Under the pieces are notes generated by a model. That model ran no database searches. It worked only from the letters and a program-made list of their open reading frames with translations, and was not told the DNA's origin. Positions 25,198 through 34,139 of a DNA stretch of 64,000 nt are shown here, one piece after another. The position numbers were made by a program, and so were the translations under genes. The first letter of the stretch is position 1. Each line of letters starts with the position of its first letter. The DNA comes from Paraprevotella clara YIT 11840 (GTDB lineage Bacteria; Bacteroidota; Bacteroidia; Bacteroidales; Bacteroidaceae): positions 1-64,000 of the forward strand of contig NZ_JH376595.1 of assembly GCF_000233955.1 (NCBI RefSeq), read 5' to 3'.

Positions 25198-26364
25198 TTA
25201 TTTCTTTTCTTTCTTTTTGGGACGTGGCATGAACGGGTTGGTCTCTTCTTCCTGCGGCCCTTCCGGTGCCTTTATTTCCGTCATGGACATTACGACTTGC
25301 GTTCCTTGCTTGATGCCTCCCAGGATTTCGGTACGAATGCCGTCTGTCGCTCCTATGTTTACCTTGTGGGCCGTCAGTGTGTTTCCTTCGCGCGTCCAAA
25401 GCTTGTTTTTGCCGTCCGTGTCTACGATTTTATACGCTTTGCCCAGTACTTCTTTGGTCGGGGTGAAGCGTAAGGCTTTGGCTTTTACACTCAGTACATT
25501 TGTACGTTCCAGTGTGCTGACCGATACGTTGGCTGTCAGTCCGGGTTTCAGTTTGAGGTCGTTGTTCGGTGCGGAAATGACGACTTCGTAGGTGATGACG
25601 TTGTCTGTCTCCGTGGCTTCTTGTCTGACTTGTGTCACTTGCCCGTGGAAAGTGTCGTTGGGGTATGCGTCTACGGTAAACGTGACGTTTTGTCCCTCTC
25701 TTACACTCCCGATATCTGCTTCGTCGATGTCGGCAATGACACGCATGTCGGTCAAGTCTTTGGCGATGGTGAAAAGGGTAGGCGTCTCGAAACTGGCAGC
25801 CACGGTTTGTCCTTCTTCCACTTCCTTGCTCAACACGATACCGTCGATAGGCGAGGTGATAGTGGCATAGCCGATATTGGTTTCGGCCTTCTTCACGCTT
25901 TCTTTCGTGGTGTTGTAAGTTTCCAAAGCCTTGCGGTAGTCCAGATAGGCCACTTCGTAATCGTTCCGGCTCACGAGTCCCTTTTCGTTCAGCGTTTTAT
26001 AGCGTTTGTAATTGGCCGTCTGGTAATCCAGTTCGCTTTTGGCACTCGCCAGATTGGCCCGGGCACTGTTCAATTCACTGTTGAGGGTCGTTTTGTCCAA
26101 TTCCGCAATGACTTGCCCTTTTTTCACGAGGCTGTTATAGTCCACATATATGTTGCTGATGATGCCGGAGACCTGTGTACCGACTTCTACCTCCGTTACA
26201 GGTTCGATGGTTCCTGTGGCGGTCACGCTGTTACGGATGGTATCCGGTTGTACGTCGGTCATTTCAAACTCCACGGGCACACTCTTCTTGGGCCATGCGA
26301 TTATGGCAATGATTGCTGCGATAGCCACAATGGCGACCGTGATGATAACTTTCTTTTTTTTCAT
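25198..26364 (-). CDS. MacA-like periplasmic adaptor (HlyD/RND family)
   Basis: This 388-residue protein has an N-terminal membrane anchor (KKVIITVAIVAIAAIIAIIA), a lipoyl/barrel-sandwich part (GTQVSGIISNIYVDYNSLVK), a short alpha-helical hairpin with Ala/Glu-rich heptads (about 95-165), a beta-barrel and a membrane-proximal domain. The tail is Lys-rich. It bridges the MacB-like pump and TolC. Confidence 0.92.
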   Translation of the reverse strand: MKKKKVIITVAIVAIAAIIAIIAWPKKSVPVEFEMTDVQPDTIRNSVTATGTIEPVTEVEVGTQVSGIISNIYVDYNSLVKKGQVIAELDKTTLNSELNSARANLASAKSELDYQTANYKRYKTLNEKGLVSRNDYEVAYLDYRKALETYNTTKESVKKAETNIGYATITSPIDGIVLSKEVEEGQTVAASFETPTLFTIAKDLTDMRVIADIDEADIGSVREGQNVTFTVDAYPNDTFHGQVTQVRQEATETDNVITYEVVISAPNNDLKLKPGLTANVSVSTLERTNVLSVKAKALRFTPTKEVLGKAYKIVDTDGKNKLWTREGNTLTAHKVNIGATDGIRTEILGGIKQGTQVVMSMTEIKAPEGPQEEETNPFMPRPKKKEKK

Positions 26365-26382
26365 ATGGCGTCTGTTATGTTT

Positions 26383-27741
26383 TTAAAGGTTGATACTTTC
26401 TCCTTGATAGAATTTGAGGAGTTGGATATGAAGTAGGGTATTGTATTTGCTTTGCAGGCGGTCTTGTTGCGCGCTCATCAGTTCGTCCCGTCCGTTCATG
26501 AGTTCCACGATATTTTTCAGGCCGTTTTTGAACTGCTCGTCCAACAGTTCGTAACTGGTCTGTGCACTTTTGAGTTTGGCATTGGCTGCTACATATTTCT
26601 GTTGGTTGTTGTATGCGTTGAGCCAATACTCTTCTACGGTACTGTACAGTTTCTTCTGTTGGTCCTGCAACTGTAGTTCACTGTCCATTTTGTTCAGCCT
26701 GGCTTTTTGCACGTTGGTTTTGTTTCGTTTGTTGTCGAAAATAGGGATGGACAGCGTCACACCGGCCGAGGCACTCAGGTTCTGTCTCATTTGTTCCCCT
26801 GCCGACTCACGGCTGCCGGAATAGTGGCTGTCACCGATGCCGGCCGTCAGCGAGATGGAGGGGTAATATCCGGCTTTGGCAATGTCGATGTCCAAATCGG
26901 CGGCATCGATGCTCAACCGGCTGCTTTGGATTTCCGGACGCAGATTTAATGCTTTCTGGTACACTTCGTTGACACTGGGGATAAGTTGCATCGTTGCTTC
27001 ATCATTTGTTCCTATACCGGAGATGTCGAACTTACGGTCGTCAGTGATTTCCAACAGTTCTTTCAACTGCCGTTTGTAGTTGTCGATTTGGGTTTGGGTA
27101 GCCACGCAGTCGTATTGTGCACTGGCGGCTTGCGATTCCAGTTGGGCAAGGTCGGCTTTAGAAATTTGCCCTTGCTCAAACATCTCCTTTCCGCGTTCAA
27201 ACTGGCTTTTCGCCGTTTCTTCCATGGCTTTGTTTACGTCCAAGGCATCTTTGGAATAGAGGATTTGCACGTATAACTGGGCTATTTGCTCCTGGATGCT
27301 GTTGGCAGTGGTCTGTGTGGCCAAGGCCGAGATTTGGTTTTGTAGCTTTTGCGCCTTGATGTTTTTGCGGTTGGCTCCCCCGTCCCATACGGTCCACGAA
27401 GCGTTGAGGCCATAGTTGCCGTTTTCCGTCAATTTGTTAGAGGAACTGTTGGCGATGCCATTGGCTACGATACTGGTCTCCGACTTTTGCAGCGGCCGGT
27501 AGTCTATGGCTTGTGTGGTACTGAAAGACAAGCTGGGGAACAGTTCGGCCTTCTTTTGCAGCAGGTCGGCAGCACCCTGTTCTTCCGTAATTTTGTTTTG
27601 CTTTAATTGAATGTTATGGGCGATGGCATAGTCGATACATTCTTGCAGTGACCATCGGGTCGAGTCTTGTCCGGCGACGGCCAGAGCCTGAAACACGCAC
27701 GCGGCATACATCAAATAATTCTTGTAACTCATGAAGTTCAT
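26383..27741 (-). CDS. TolC-family outer membrane efflux protein
   Basis: ATG 27741 (MNFMSYK) was chosen because a -7 box ends 14 bases upstream; ATG 27732 is the alternative. About 452 residues with a signal peptide (YLMYAACVFQALAVAG), two repeats of paired coiled-coil helices and DSTRWSLQECIDYAIAHNIQ at the mature start, as in OEP family members. First gene of the operon that continues through the adaptor, ATPase, permease, kinase and LytTR regulator. Confidence 0.92.
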   Translation of the reverse strand: MNFMSYKNYLMYAACVFQALAVAGQDSTRWSLQECIDYAIAHNIQLKQNKITEEQGAADLLQKKAELFPSLSFSTTQAIDYRPLQKSETSIVANGIANSSSNKLTENGNYGLNASWTVWDGGANRKNIKAQKLQNQISALATQTTANSIQEQIAQLYVQILYSKDALDVNKAMEETAKSQFERGKEMFEQGQISKADLAQLESQAASAQYDCVATQTQIDNYKRQLKELLEITDDRKFDISGIGTNDEATMQLIPSVNEVYQKALNLRPEIQSSRLSIDAADLDIDIAKAGYYPSISLTAGIGDSHYSGSRESAGEQMRQNLSASAGVTLSIPIFDNKRNKTNVQKARLNKMDSELQLQDQQKKLYSTVEEYWLNAYNNQQKYVAANAKLKSAQTSYELLDEQFKNGLKNIVELMNGRDELMSAQQDRLQSKYNTLLHIQLLKFYQGESINL

Positions 27742-27754
27742 CTTTTTAACTATA

Positions 27755-27762
27755 CAAAAGTA
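27755..27762 (-). promoter_or_regulatory. -7 box of the TolC/MacAB/LytTR operon
   Basis: On the minus strand TACTTTTG (27762-27755) matches TAnnTTTG, 14 bases before the ATG at 27741. No clear -33 box. Confidence 0.45.
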
Positions 27763-27847
27763 CAAAGAATAAAGATGGGGAGGAAATAAATTGTACTATG
27801 AGGGATTTTTTTTCGACTGAATCGCTGAATATATCTACTAAAAAGAG

Positions 27848-27855
27848 TATATTTG
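27848..27855 (+). promoter_or_regulatory. -7 box of ribE
   Basis: TATATTTG fits the Bacteroidetes consensus and ends 35 bases before the ribE ATG. The -33 box is weak. It is divergent from the TolC operon promoter. Confidence 0.45.
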
Positions 27856-27890
27856 AAATTTGAAAGATAACCATAAAACGTGATAGGATT

Positions 27891-28499
27891 ATGTTCTCAG
27901 GAATTGTAGAAGAATGTGCCCGGGTCACCGGGATTGTAAAAGAGCAGGAGAATGTGCATTTTACTTTGCAATGCTCTTTTGTGGACGAACTGAAGATAGA
28001 CCAGAGTGTGGCTCATAACGGCGTGTGCCTTACGGTGGTCCGCATTCAGGACGGTTGTTACACGGTGACGGCGATGAAGGAGACGCTCGACCGTTCGAAT
28101 CTCGGTCTTTTGAAAGTGGGCGACGAGGTGAATGTGGAACGTTCCATGATGATGAACGGACGGTTGGACGGGCATATCGTGCAGGGGCACGTGGACTGTA
28201 CGGCCGAGTGTGTGTCGGTCGAGGACGCTGAGGGGAGTTATGTCTATACTTTCCGCCATGCTTTTGATGCCGGGATGGTGAAGAGGGGCTATTTTTGTGT
28301 GGATAAAGGTTCGGTGACCGTCAACGGCGTGAGCCTCACGGTATGCCATCCCACAAAAGATACTTTTCAGGTTTGCATAATTCCTTATACGTATGAGCAT
28401 ACCAATTTCCATTCTTTGAAACCGGGTTCTGTGGTCAACCTTGAATTCGATATCATCGGCAAGTATCTGAGCCGCATGACGAACCTGCTCGAAGAATAG
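27891..28499 (+). CDS. ribE: Riboflavin synthase, alpha chain
   Basis: This 202-residue enzyme converts two 6,7-dimethyl-8-ribityllumazine molecules into riboflavin plus a pyrimidine. It has two lumazine-binding repeats: MFSGIVEECARVTGIV with VAHNGVCLTVV, and a second with HIVQGHVDCTAECVS and VTVNGVSLTVC. Length and both repeat signatures are standard. It is a single-gene unit ending in a hairpin shared with the converging yihY. Confidence 0.96.
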   Translation: MFSGIVEECARVTGIVKEQENVHFTLQCSFVDELKIDQSVAHNGVCLTVVRIQDGCYTVTAMKETLDRSNLGLLKVGDEVNVERSMMMNGRLDGHIVQGHVDCTAECVSVEDAEGSYVYTFRHAFDAGMVKRGYFCVDKGSVTVNGVSLTVCHPTKDTFQVCIIPYTYEHTNFHSLKPGSVVNLEFDIIGKYLSRMTNLLEE

Positions 28500-28543
28500 G
28501 ACGCCGGCTTTTGTTTTGTATCGGCCGTAAAAGCCGTATGACG

Positions 28544-28582
28544 CCCATTCTCGCTCAAATATCTTTGAGCAGGATGGGTTTC
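28544..28582 (+). terminator. Terminator after ribE (overlaps the yihY 3' end)
   Basis: Stem cccat...atgggt with inner gctcaaa/tttgagc (28544-28578), followed by tttctcc. It overlaps the last codons of the converging yihY gene. Confidence 0.6.
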
Positions 28583-29868
28583 TCCTTATTTATATATCGC
28601 GCGCGTAGTTCGCGTATGGTTTCCCATTCCGTATTGTTCCGGTGGATGGCTGCCGGAGTGAATTTGTCGCCATAATTGTCTATCCGTTCCAACAGCAGGT
28701 TTACAGTCAGATGGTTGATGTCTTCGGCCGGGGCAAAGCGCACGGCGGCATCTTCGTTCGTTCTGTCGAAAACCAACAGGTGCATCCGGTTCAGTTCGTG
28801 GGTCAGGCGGCCGACCACTCCCGACGGGAGGTTCGTTTCTACCGAAAGCCCCTTCACGGTGTAGCCCTCCATACCTTTTTCAAACCGTTTGCACACTTTC
28901 GACATGATGAGGATGAGCAGCACGTCGTGGTAGCTGCGGCTTATCTTATGGATGTCTTTGATGTAGTAATAGCTTCTCAGGTTTTGGTTGGCGTAAGAAA
29001 GTTGGGCGCCGAAGAGACAGATAATCCATGAGAAATTGACCCACAGCATGAACATGGGCAAGGCTGCGAACGACCCGTAAATGGCATTGTAACTGGACAC
29101 CCATATCTGGGAATGGATGTAGAAATATTGAAGGAACTGGAACGCCGTGCCGGCGATGAAACCCGGAAGGATGGCATTCCGGAAACGGATGTCCGTATTG
29201 GGCATGTACATGTAGAGGGCTGTGAAGAGCAGACCGCTCAGGGCATACGGAGACAGTTTGATGAGAATTTTCACCGTCGTGCTGAGCACCATGAAATTCG
29301 GATAGTCTTGTGCGATGGTAGCCAGGAATATGGAAAGGCCGCTGCTGATGATGATCAGGATGGGCAGAAGAAGGAAGACGCTGATATAGTCCGTTATCTG
29401 ACGGTAAATGGACCGTTGGTTTTTCACGTTCCAAATGCTGTTCAGGGCGATTTCGATGTTGGCGGTCAGTTGGACGACGGTGTACAACAATAAAAGCAGG
29501 CCGAAACCGATGAAGATTCCGCTTTGCGTATGCTCGAGGTATGAATTGATGAAATTGAGCACCATGTCGGCAAACTGTTGGTTGACGCTCAGGTTGCTTT
29601 TGATTTTCTCTTCGATGATGGAACCGTATCCCAATCCCCGGCCGATGGCAAAAATGATGGCCAGGATGGGTACGGTGGCCAGTATGGTGGAGTAGGTCAG
29701 GGCCGAAGCGTGGCTGTTCAGATGCTTGGACAGGTAGCATTCAGCCGTGAGCACCAATTTGCGGAGGGCGTTGAATGCATATTTTTTGACCGGTGAAAAC
29801 TTTTCTTCATTGATGAACCATATTTTGTGCGTGAAGAAGAATTCCAATTGATGTATGTTGTACGGCAT
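28555..29868 (-). CDS. YihY/UPF0761 family inner membrane protein
   Basis: This 437-residue protein has six predicted helices in residues 35-310 (HASALTYSTILATVPILAII, then FLLPILIIISSGLSIFLATI, and SFAALPMFMLWVNFSWIICL). These are hallmarks of the family once called RNase BN. The C-terminal 120 residues look like a winged-helix region (GLSVETNLPSGVVGRLTHEL), as is common in the Bacteroidales form. The function is uncertain; transport or lipid roles have been discussed. Confidence 0.88.
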   Translation of the reverse strand: MPYNIHQLEFFFTHKIWFINEEKFSPVKKYAFNALRKLVLTAECYLSKHLNSHASALTYSTILATVPILAIIFAIGRGLGYGSIIEEKIKSNLSVNQQFADMVLNFINSYLEHTQSGIFIGFGLLLLLYTVVQLTANIEIALNSIWNVKNQRSIYRQITDYISVFLLLPILIIISSGLSIFLATIAQDYPNFMVLSTTVKILIKLSPYALSGLLFTALYMYMPNTDIRFRNAILPGFIAGTAFQFLQYFYIHSQIWVSSYNAIYGSFAALPMFMLWVNFSWIICLFGAQLSYANQNLRSYYYIKDIHKISRSYHDVLLILIMSKVCKRFEKGMEGYTVKGLSVETNLPSGVVGRLTHELNRMHLLVFDRTNEDAAVRFAPAEDINHLTVNLLLERIDNYGDKFTPAAIHRNNTEWETIRELRARYINKEKPILLKDI

Positions 29869-29901
29869 AGGCTTTTCATGTTAAAAGGTGATGAAAAAAG
29901 A

Positions 29902-30270
29902 AAAAGCAGTCGGCCTGTAAGCCGGGTTCTGTACCTCGTATGAAACGAAGTGCTTGCCATTTATCCACGCCTTGCGTCACCGTAAGGCTCTATCGTTCTA
30001 CCCTCCGGCTCGGGCGGGCCGCCCTCTCTTGTGGCGCCGGTATACGCGAACTTTCAACTTCCAGAATGCACGGCCCGGATGTCGCCATCCGGCCGGTGGG
30101 CTCTTACCCCGCCTTCTCACCCTTACCGTCCTTGCGGACGGCGGTTCTTTTCTTCTGCACGCTCTAACCCTCGCGGATTACTTCCCGTTAAGAAGTGGAA
30201 TGCCCTGTGTTGCCCGGACTTTCCTCTCCCGGCCGAAACCGGCAGCGGCAAGCCGGCCTACTGCTTTGAT
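29902..30270 (-). ncRNA. rnpB: RNase P RNA (class A)
   Basis: On the minus strand, the 5' part carries gaggaaagtccgggc (the conserved P4/CR-I region) and the 3' part agaacccggcttacaggcc, the hallmark end pairing with P4. The 5' end starts agcagtaggccggcttgccg. Length about 370 bases. It forms the catalytic part of RNase P, which trims tRNA 5' ends. A T-rich run follows at 29900-29885 and a good promoter lies directly upstream. Confidence 0.95.
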
Positions 30271-30274
30271 GTCA

Positions 30275-30305
30275 CAAAAGTACTTCTTTTTTTCGAGCTG
30301 ACAAA
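30275..30305 (-). promoter_or_regulatory. rnpB promoter
   Basis: Minus strand: TTTG at 30305-30302, 19-bp spacer, TACTTTTG at 30282-30275. The predicted start falls at the rnpB 5' end. Confidence 0.75.
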
Positions 30306-30427
30306 ATGCAGGTCAACGAATGTAAAAATGTCGGTGTCCGATTTTAATCGCTGTTAATGGGAAAGATTTCTCTGTTAAAAGATAGCAAAAAGGAAACTGA
30401 AAGGATACATTGCAAGTCCTTTGGCGT

Positions 30428-30435
30428 TACTTTTG
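30428..30435 (+). promoter_or_regulatory. -7 box of the HtrA gene
   Basis: TACTTTTG matches TAnnTTTG and ends 31 bases before the chosen ATG at 30467. The -33 box is not convincing. Confidence 0.45.
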
Positions 30436-30466
30436 TGCAAGTTTATTACGAAAAGAATCATTTAGT

Positions 30467-31939
30467 ATGAACAATATGACAACAGAAACAATGAAAGAGA
30501 CAACAAGAAAGGTATTGGGAACAGCCGCCCTTTTCATAGGCAGCTTTTGTGTGATGGGATGTGTGGAGACACCGGTTAAGGCACAGCCTTCGGCCGCCCC
30601 TTCCGGATTAGTGGATCTGACCCAGGCTGCGGAGACGTCCGTCAACGCAGTGGTATATATCAAGGTGACGACGAACAGTAAGACGAAGACCGTGGATGTG
30701 CAGGATCCGTTCTCCGACTTCTTCGGCGATTTCTTCGGATTCGGGGGCGGAGGCCGCCAACAGCGGCAAATACAGACTCCGAAACGTGAAGGTTCAGGTT
30801 CGGGAGTGATTATTTCTTCCGACGGTTATATCGTGACCAACAACCACGTGGTGAGCGAGGCGGACGAATTGTTGGTGAAGCTGAACGACAACCGCGAATT
30901 CAAGGGGCGCATTATCGGTACGGACGAGCAGACCGATTTGGCTTTGATTAAGATAGAAGGAAAGGACTTTCCGACGTTGCCTATCGGCAATTCCGATGAC
31001 TTGAAGTTGGGAGAGTGGGTCTTGGCCGTGGGCAATCCCTTCAACCTGACTTCTACGGTGACGGCCGGTATCGTCAGTGCAAAGGCCCGTTCGATGGGTG
31101 CCAATTCCATAGAAAGCTTCATCCAGACGGATGCCGCCATCAACCGTGGTAATTCCGGCGGCGCGTTGGTCAATGCACGTGGCGAGTTGGTCGGCATCAA
31201 TGCGATGATTTATTCCCAGACGGGTTCTTATACCGGTTATGGTTTTGCCATCCCGACGACCATCATGAACAAGGTTGTGGCCGACTTGAAGGAATTCGGT
31301 GTCGTACAACGTGCCCAATTAGGCGTGATGGGTAATGATGTGACTCGGTACATCGATGACGAGAAATCCAAGGGCAATGATGTAGATTTGGGTACGGTAA
31401 ACGGCGTTTATGTGGCCGAAGTGCAGGACAACTCCACAGCTTCCGAGGCCGGGTTGCGCAAGGGCGACGTGGTCATTGCTGTCAACGGTAAGGATGTAAA
31501 GAAGATGGCCGAGTTGCAGGAAGCCATCAGTACGATGCGTCCGGGCGACAAGGTGAAAATCACTTATATGCGTAACAAGAAGAAAGACACCGTGACAGCC
31601 GTGTTGCGCAACGCGCAAGGCAACACCAAGGTGTTGGAACAAATGGATATGGACCAGTTCGGGGCAGCCTTGAAGCCTTTGGACAGCGAGACCAAACGCC
31701 AGTTGAACTTGCCGAACGGTTTGGAGGTCGTAGCCGTGAAGAAAGGCAAAATGGCGGATGCCGGAGTAGAGAAAGGTTGGATTATCCTGCAAGTGAACGA
31801 CAGGCCTATGAACACGATGGAAGATTTTGAAGAGGCTGTAAAAGAAGCCAACCGTTCTTCCGACCGTATCCTGTGGATTCGTGCCGTGACGCAAAGCGGA
31901 CGGTTGAGAAGCGCAGTGGTGGAATTGGATGAGAAATAA
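30467..31939 (+). CDS. DegP/HtrA family periplasmic serine protease
   Basis: From ATG 30467 (the frame is longer upstream but crosses the promoter) this codes 490 residues. A hydrophobic N-terminus (VLGTAALFIGSFCVMGC) acts as signal or lipoprotein anchor. Catalytic triad: His127 in VTNNHVV, Asp157 in TDLALIK and Ser230 in INRGNSGGAL. Two PDZ domains follow (about 290-385 and 400-490; VYVAEVQDNSTASEAGLRKG, then DAGVEKGWIILQVNDRP). It handles misfolded envelope proteins as chaperone and protease. A Gly/Phe-rich loop (FFGDFFGFGGGGRQQRQ) corresponds to the LA-loop region. Transcribed alone. Confidence 0.94.
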   Translation: MNNMTTETMKETTRKVLGTAALFIGSFCVMGCVETPVKAQPSAAPSGLVDLTQAAETSVNAVVYIKVTTNSKTKTVDVQDPFSDFFGDFFGFGGGGRQQRQIQTPKREGSGSGVIISSDGYIVTNNHVVSEADELLVKLNDNREFKGRIIGTDEQTDLALIKIEGKDFPTLPIGNSDDLKLGEWVLAVGNPFNLTSTVTAGIVSAKARSMGANSIESFIQTDAAINRGNSGGALVNARGELVGINAMIYSQTGSYTGYGFAIPTTIMNKVVADLKEFGVVQRAQLGVMGNDVTRYIDDEKSKGNDVDLGTVNGVYVAEVQDNSTASEAGLRKGDVVIAVNGKDVKKMAELQEAISTMRPGDKVKITYMRNKKKDTVTAVLRNAQGNTKVLEQMDMDQFGAALKPLDSETKRQLNLPNGLEVVAVKKGKMADAGVEKGWIILQVNDRPMNTMEDFEEAVKEANRSSDRILWIRAVTQSGRLRSAVVELDEK

Positions 31940-31984
31940 ACGGTGACGGGCTGACAGGCCTGGCTTGAAAGTCCGTCCCATCTT

Positions 31985-32062
31985 AGACAGAAGAACATAA
32001 GGACAAAGGAAGTTTGCGCCAGCAAGAAAATATCTGTTCTTATGTTCTTCTGTCTTGTTTTT
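31985..32062 (+). terminator. Long hairpin after the HtrA gene
   Basis: A perfect 17-bp inverted repeat, agacagaagaacataag (31985-32001) with 32039-32055, and a 37-base loop, followed by ttgttttta. It begins 46 bases after the stop. The loop is long for a plain terminator. Confidence 0.65.
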
Positions 32063-32660
32063 ATCTTTTTGACAATATGTCAACCTGCCTTTTGCGAGAT
32101 TCGGCTATTCGTGAGCCGTGGCGGACGTGCACGGAAATACGCGAATCTCGTGCATTGTGTCGGGAGCAACGTGTAAGCGTTTCATGCCTTCTTTGTGCCA
32201 TGGTGCCGGGACGAAAGGCCGCTCTTGCCGCAAGCGGAAAGGGGGAGTGTAAGTTCGGAGCGTGTCCGGCCTGTCGTTTTGACATCTTTCTTTTGTCGGT
32301 GGGAACGTGCCGAATAGAGAAAAAACGGGCTTCAACAGCCTCTCCGGACTTCATTTTCAAGAAGGTTTTCGGCCGATAAGCGGAGGCCGTCTCCAAAATC
32401 TGCGGAGAAAAAAATTGTTTTCTCAGCCGAATGATTTTTCGTTCGCCTGAGATTGACGTGTGTTTTGGATTAAAAAAACAAAATAACGGGCTTGAAGTGT
32501 AAAAAGATGTATTTGATTTAATTCTAAAATGTGCGGAACGCGTGGTTTTTCATCCCGGAAAGATGGATAAGAGCTTTCGTTTTGTCAGTAAAAATGTGTA
32601 AAGGATGGCAGGATGAAAGTTTTGTCCCTGTCGCGTCAAAGACCTACGAAAATTCGGAGT
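32063..32660. other. Long intergenic stretch without a supported gene
   Basis: No frame here has convincing protein-like sequence. A perfect 9-bp inverted repeat, cgagattcg/cgaatctcg, lies at 32095-32103 and 32142-32150. A degenerate 22-bp-period repeat lies near 32418-32460. The first half is GC-rich and the second AT-rich. A small RNA is possible but not shown. Confidence 0.4.
32418..32460. repeat. 22-bp-period intergenic repeat, copy 2 (degenerate)
   Basis: The unit at 32432-32453 begins tgatttttcgttcgcctgag, and parts of a unit lie on each side. It joins the start of one 51.4-kb unit type (attttccgttc) to the end of another (cctgagat), showing common descent with the arrays at 51357-51440 and 1299-1364. 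Confidence 0.55.
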
Positions 32661-32682
32661 GAAGAATGTAAGAGAGAAACCG

Positions 32683-32714
32683 GTTGCTTCGGTTTGATGT
32701 TTTGTATATATTTG
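32683..32714 (+). promoter_or_regulatory. Promoter of the beta-propeller lipoprotein gene
   Basis: GTTG at 32683-32686, a 20-bp spacer and TATATTTG at 32707-32714 give a near-ideal Bacteroidetes promoter 24 bases before the ATG. Confidence 0.72.
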
Positions 32715-32738
32715 TAAGTCACTTTATAATGGGTCGTT

Positions 32739-33989
32739 ATGAGGAAGATTGGTAAGATGGTATCGGGGGCGGCTGTGCTGTTGATGTTGGCGGCGGCATG
32801 CGGGGGAAAGGAAGGACGTGGTGCGGATTTTTCGGAAGGGAAGAATCGCGATATAGAGGTGATAGACATCGACAAGGCCAAGCGAGAGAAAGCTTTGCTG
32901 TATTCTTCCATATTGGAAGAGCCGGACGTGATAGTCTTGGAAACCAAGCCGGAATGTATTATTCAGGACGTTTCTGCCATAGATATATATGAAGGTAATA
33001 TCTATATTTTGGATGATGAAGTGCCTGCCTTGTACGTATTCCGGCGAGACGGTACTTTTTTAAGGCGGATAGGCCACCAAGGCCGGGGGCACGGGGAATA
33101 CCGTGAGCCTTCGGATTTTTCCATAGACCGCGAAAACGGTATCTTATACCTTTGGGACGGGGCTTTGTGCATGGCGCATAAATACAGTCTGCGAACCTAT
33201 GAATATCTCTCTTCGGTAAGGACGAAGCGGAGCGGCTATCAGAGTTTTTGCATGCAGTATATCGGCGGCAAGTTGTACGTGAACCGGACATCGTTGGATG
33301 CGGATGCCGGGAATTACCTGTTGATGGAAATAGACGAGAAGACGGGAGTGCAGACCGATTCCTGCCTGAAGGCTGACGATTACAACCGGGGGTGGAATTT
33401 TGCTTTGAGATTACCTTTTAGTTTCTTTTACTCCAAAAATACGGATGCGCCTAAGTATGTGGAAATGTTTTCCGATACGATTGTGGCTGTCACAAAAGAG
33501 GGAATCAAGCCGTATTGTGTAGTGAAAAGTGAGGATTTTGTTTCAAAGAAACGGATGAAAAAACTTATCAGGGACTGCGGTCCGGGGGAAGAGTTTAATT
33601 ATAATGTCTCCGATTTGCATGAGGAGGATTGTATATTCTGCATTTCCCGCTTTGTGGAGTTGGATGGAATGCTATCGTTCCAATATATGAAGGGAGGGGA
33701 CAGGCGTTATCTCCTTCACGATTTGAATACGAAAGAGACTTGGGTGGCGCCATCCTTTAAGGAGGACTATCTCTTCGAGAACAACAATATTCCCTTAGAC
33801 ATGTGTTACAGCGATGAGGAAGGCGTCCTGTCCGTCCTGCGCGTAGATTTTATTCCCTATTTTATCAAGAATGTCATCGACAAAGGGCGTTTGAATCCGA
33901 AAATCGACGAGTATGAAAAACTGATGGGGATAAAGGAAGATTCCAATCCGGTGTTGTTCTTTCACAAGTACAAATCAAGGAGCAAATGA
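32739..33989 (+). CDS. 6-bladed beta-propeller lipoprotein
   Basis: This 416-residue protein has a lipoprotein signal peptide ending at the lipobox AAAC (AAVLLMLAAACGGKEG). The body has repeated strand patterns such as VSAIDIYEGNIYILDDEVPA, FLRRIGHQGRGHGEYREPSD and SIDRENGILYLWDGA, characteristic of Bacteroidales NHL-like 6-bladed propellers of unknown function. It stands alone with its own promoter. The role is unknown; surface or periplasmic binding is plausible from the fold. Confidence 0.85.
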   Translation: MRKIGKMVSGAAVLLMLAAACGGKEGRGADFSEGKNRDIEVIDIDKAKREKALLYSSILEEPDVIVLETKPECIIQDVSAIDIYEGNIYILDDEVPALYVFRRDGTFLRRIGHQGRGHGEYREPSDFSIDRENGILYLWDGALCMAHKYSLRTYEYLSSVRTKRSGYQSFCMQYIGGKLYVNRTSLDADAGNYLLMEIDEKTGVQTDSCLKADDYNRGWNFALRLPFSFFYSKNTDAPKYVEMFSDTIVAVTKEGIKPYCVVKSEDFVSKKRMKKLIRDCGPGEEFNYNVSDLHEEDCIFCISRFVELDGMLSFQYMKGGDRRYLLHDLNTKETWVAPSFKEDYLFENNNIPLDMCYSDEEGVLSVLRVDFIPYFIKNVIDKGRLNPKIDEYEKLMGIKEDSNPVLFFHKYKSRSK

Positions 33990-34108
33990 ACGGGTCGCGG
34001 TGCTCCGGACGGACAGAAGGTCGGGTTTCGGGCTTGGTTAAAGCGGAAATCCGGGCAGGCCGATTAATATTTATGCAAATATTTACGGCTTAATCCGGAT
34101 TTTTTTGG

Positions 34109-34116
34109 TAACTTTG
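34109..34116 (+). promoter_or_regulatory. -7 box of rpoD
   Basis: TAACTTTG ends 23 bases before the rpoD ATG. The -33 region has no clear TTTG. Confidence 0.5.
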
Positions 34117-34139
34117 TGCGTTTAATATGTAGTAGGAGA

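Noticed and set aside
28946-29740. Open frame of 264 codons on the minus strand
   Set aside because: It is a shifted frame of yihY on the same strand, with repetitive Arg/His/Pro content and no membrane pattern.
32014-32396. Overlapping open frames on both strands in the gap after htrA
   Set aside because: Neither has a plausible domain, signal peptide or start context. The high GC content alone explains the lack of stops.
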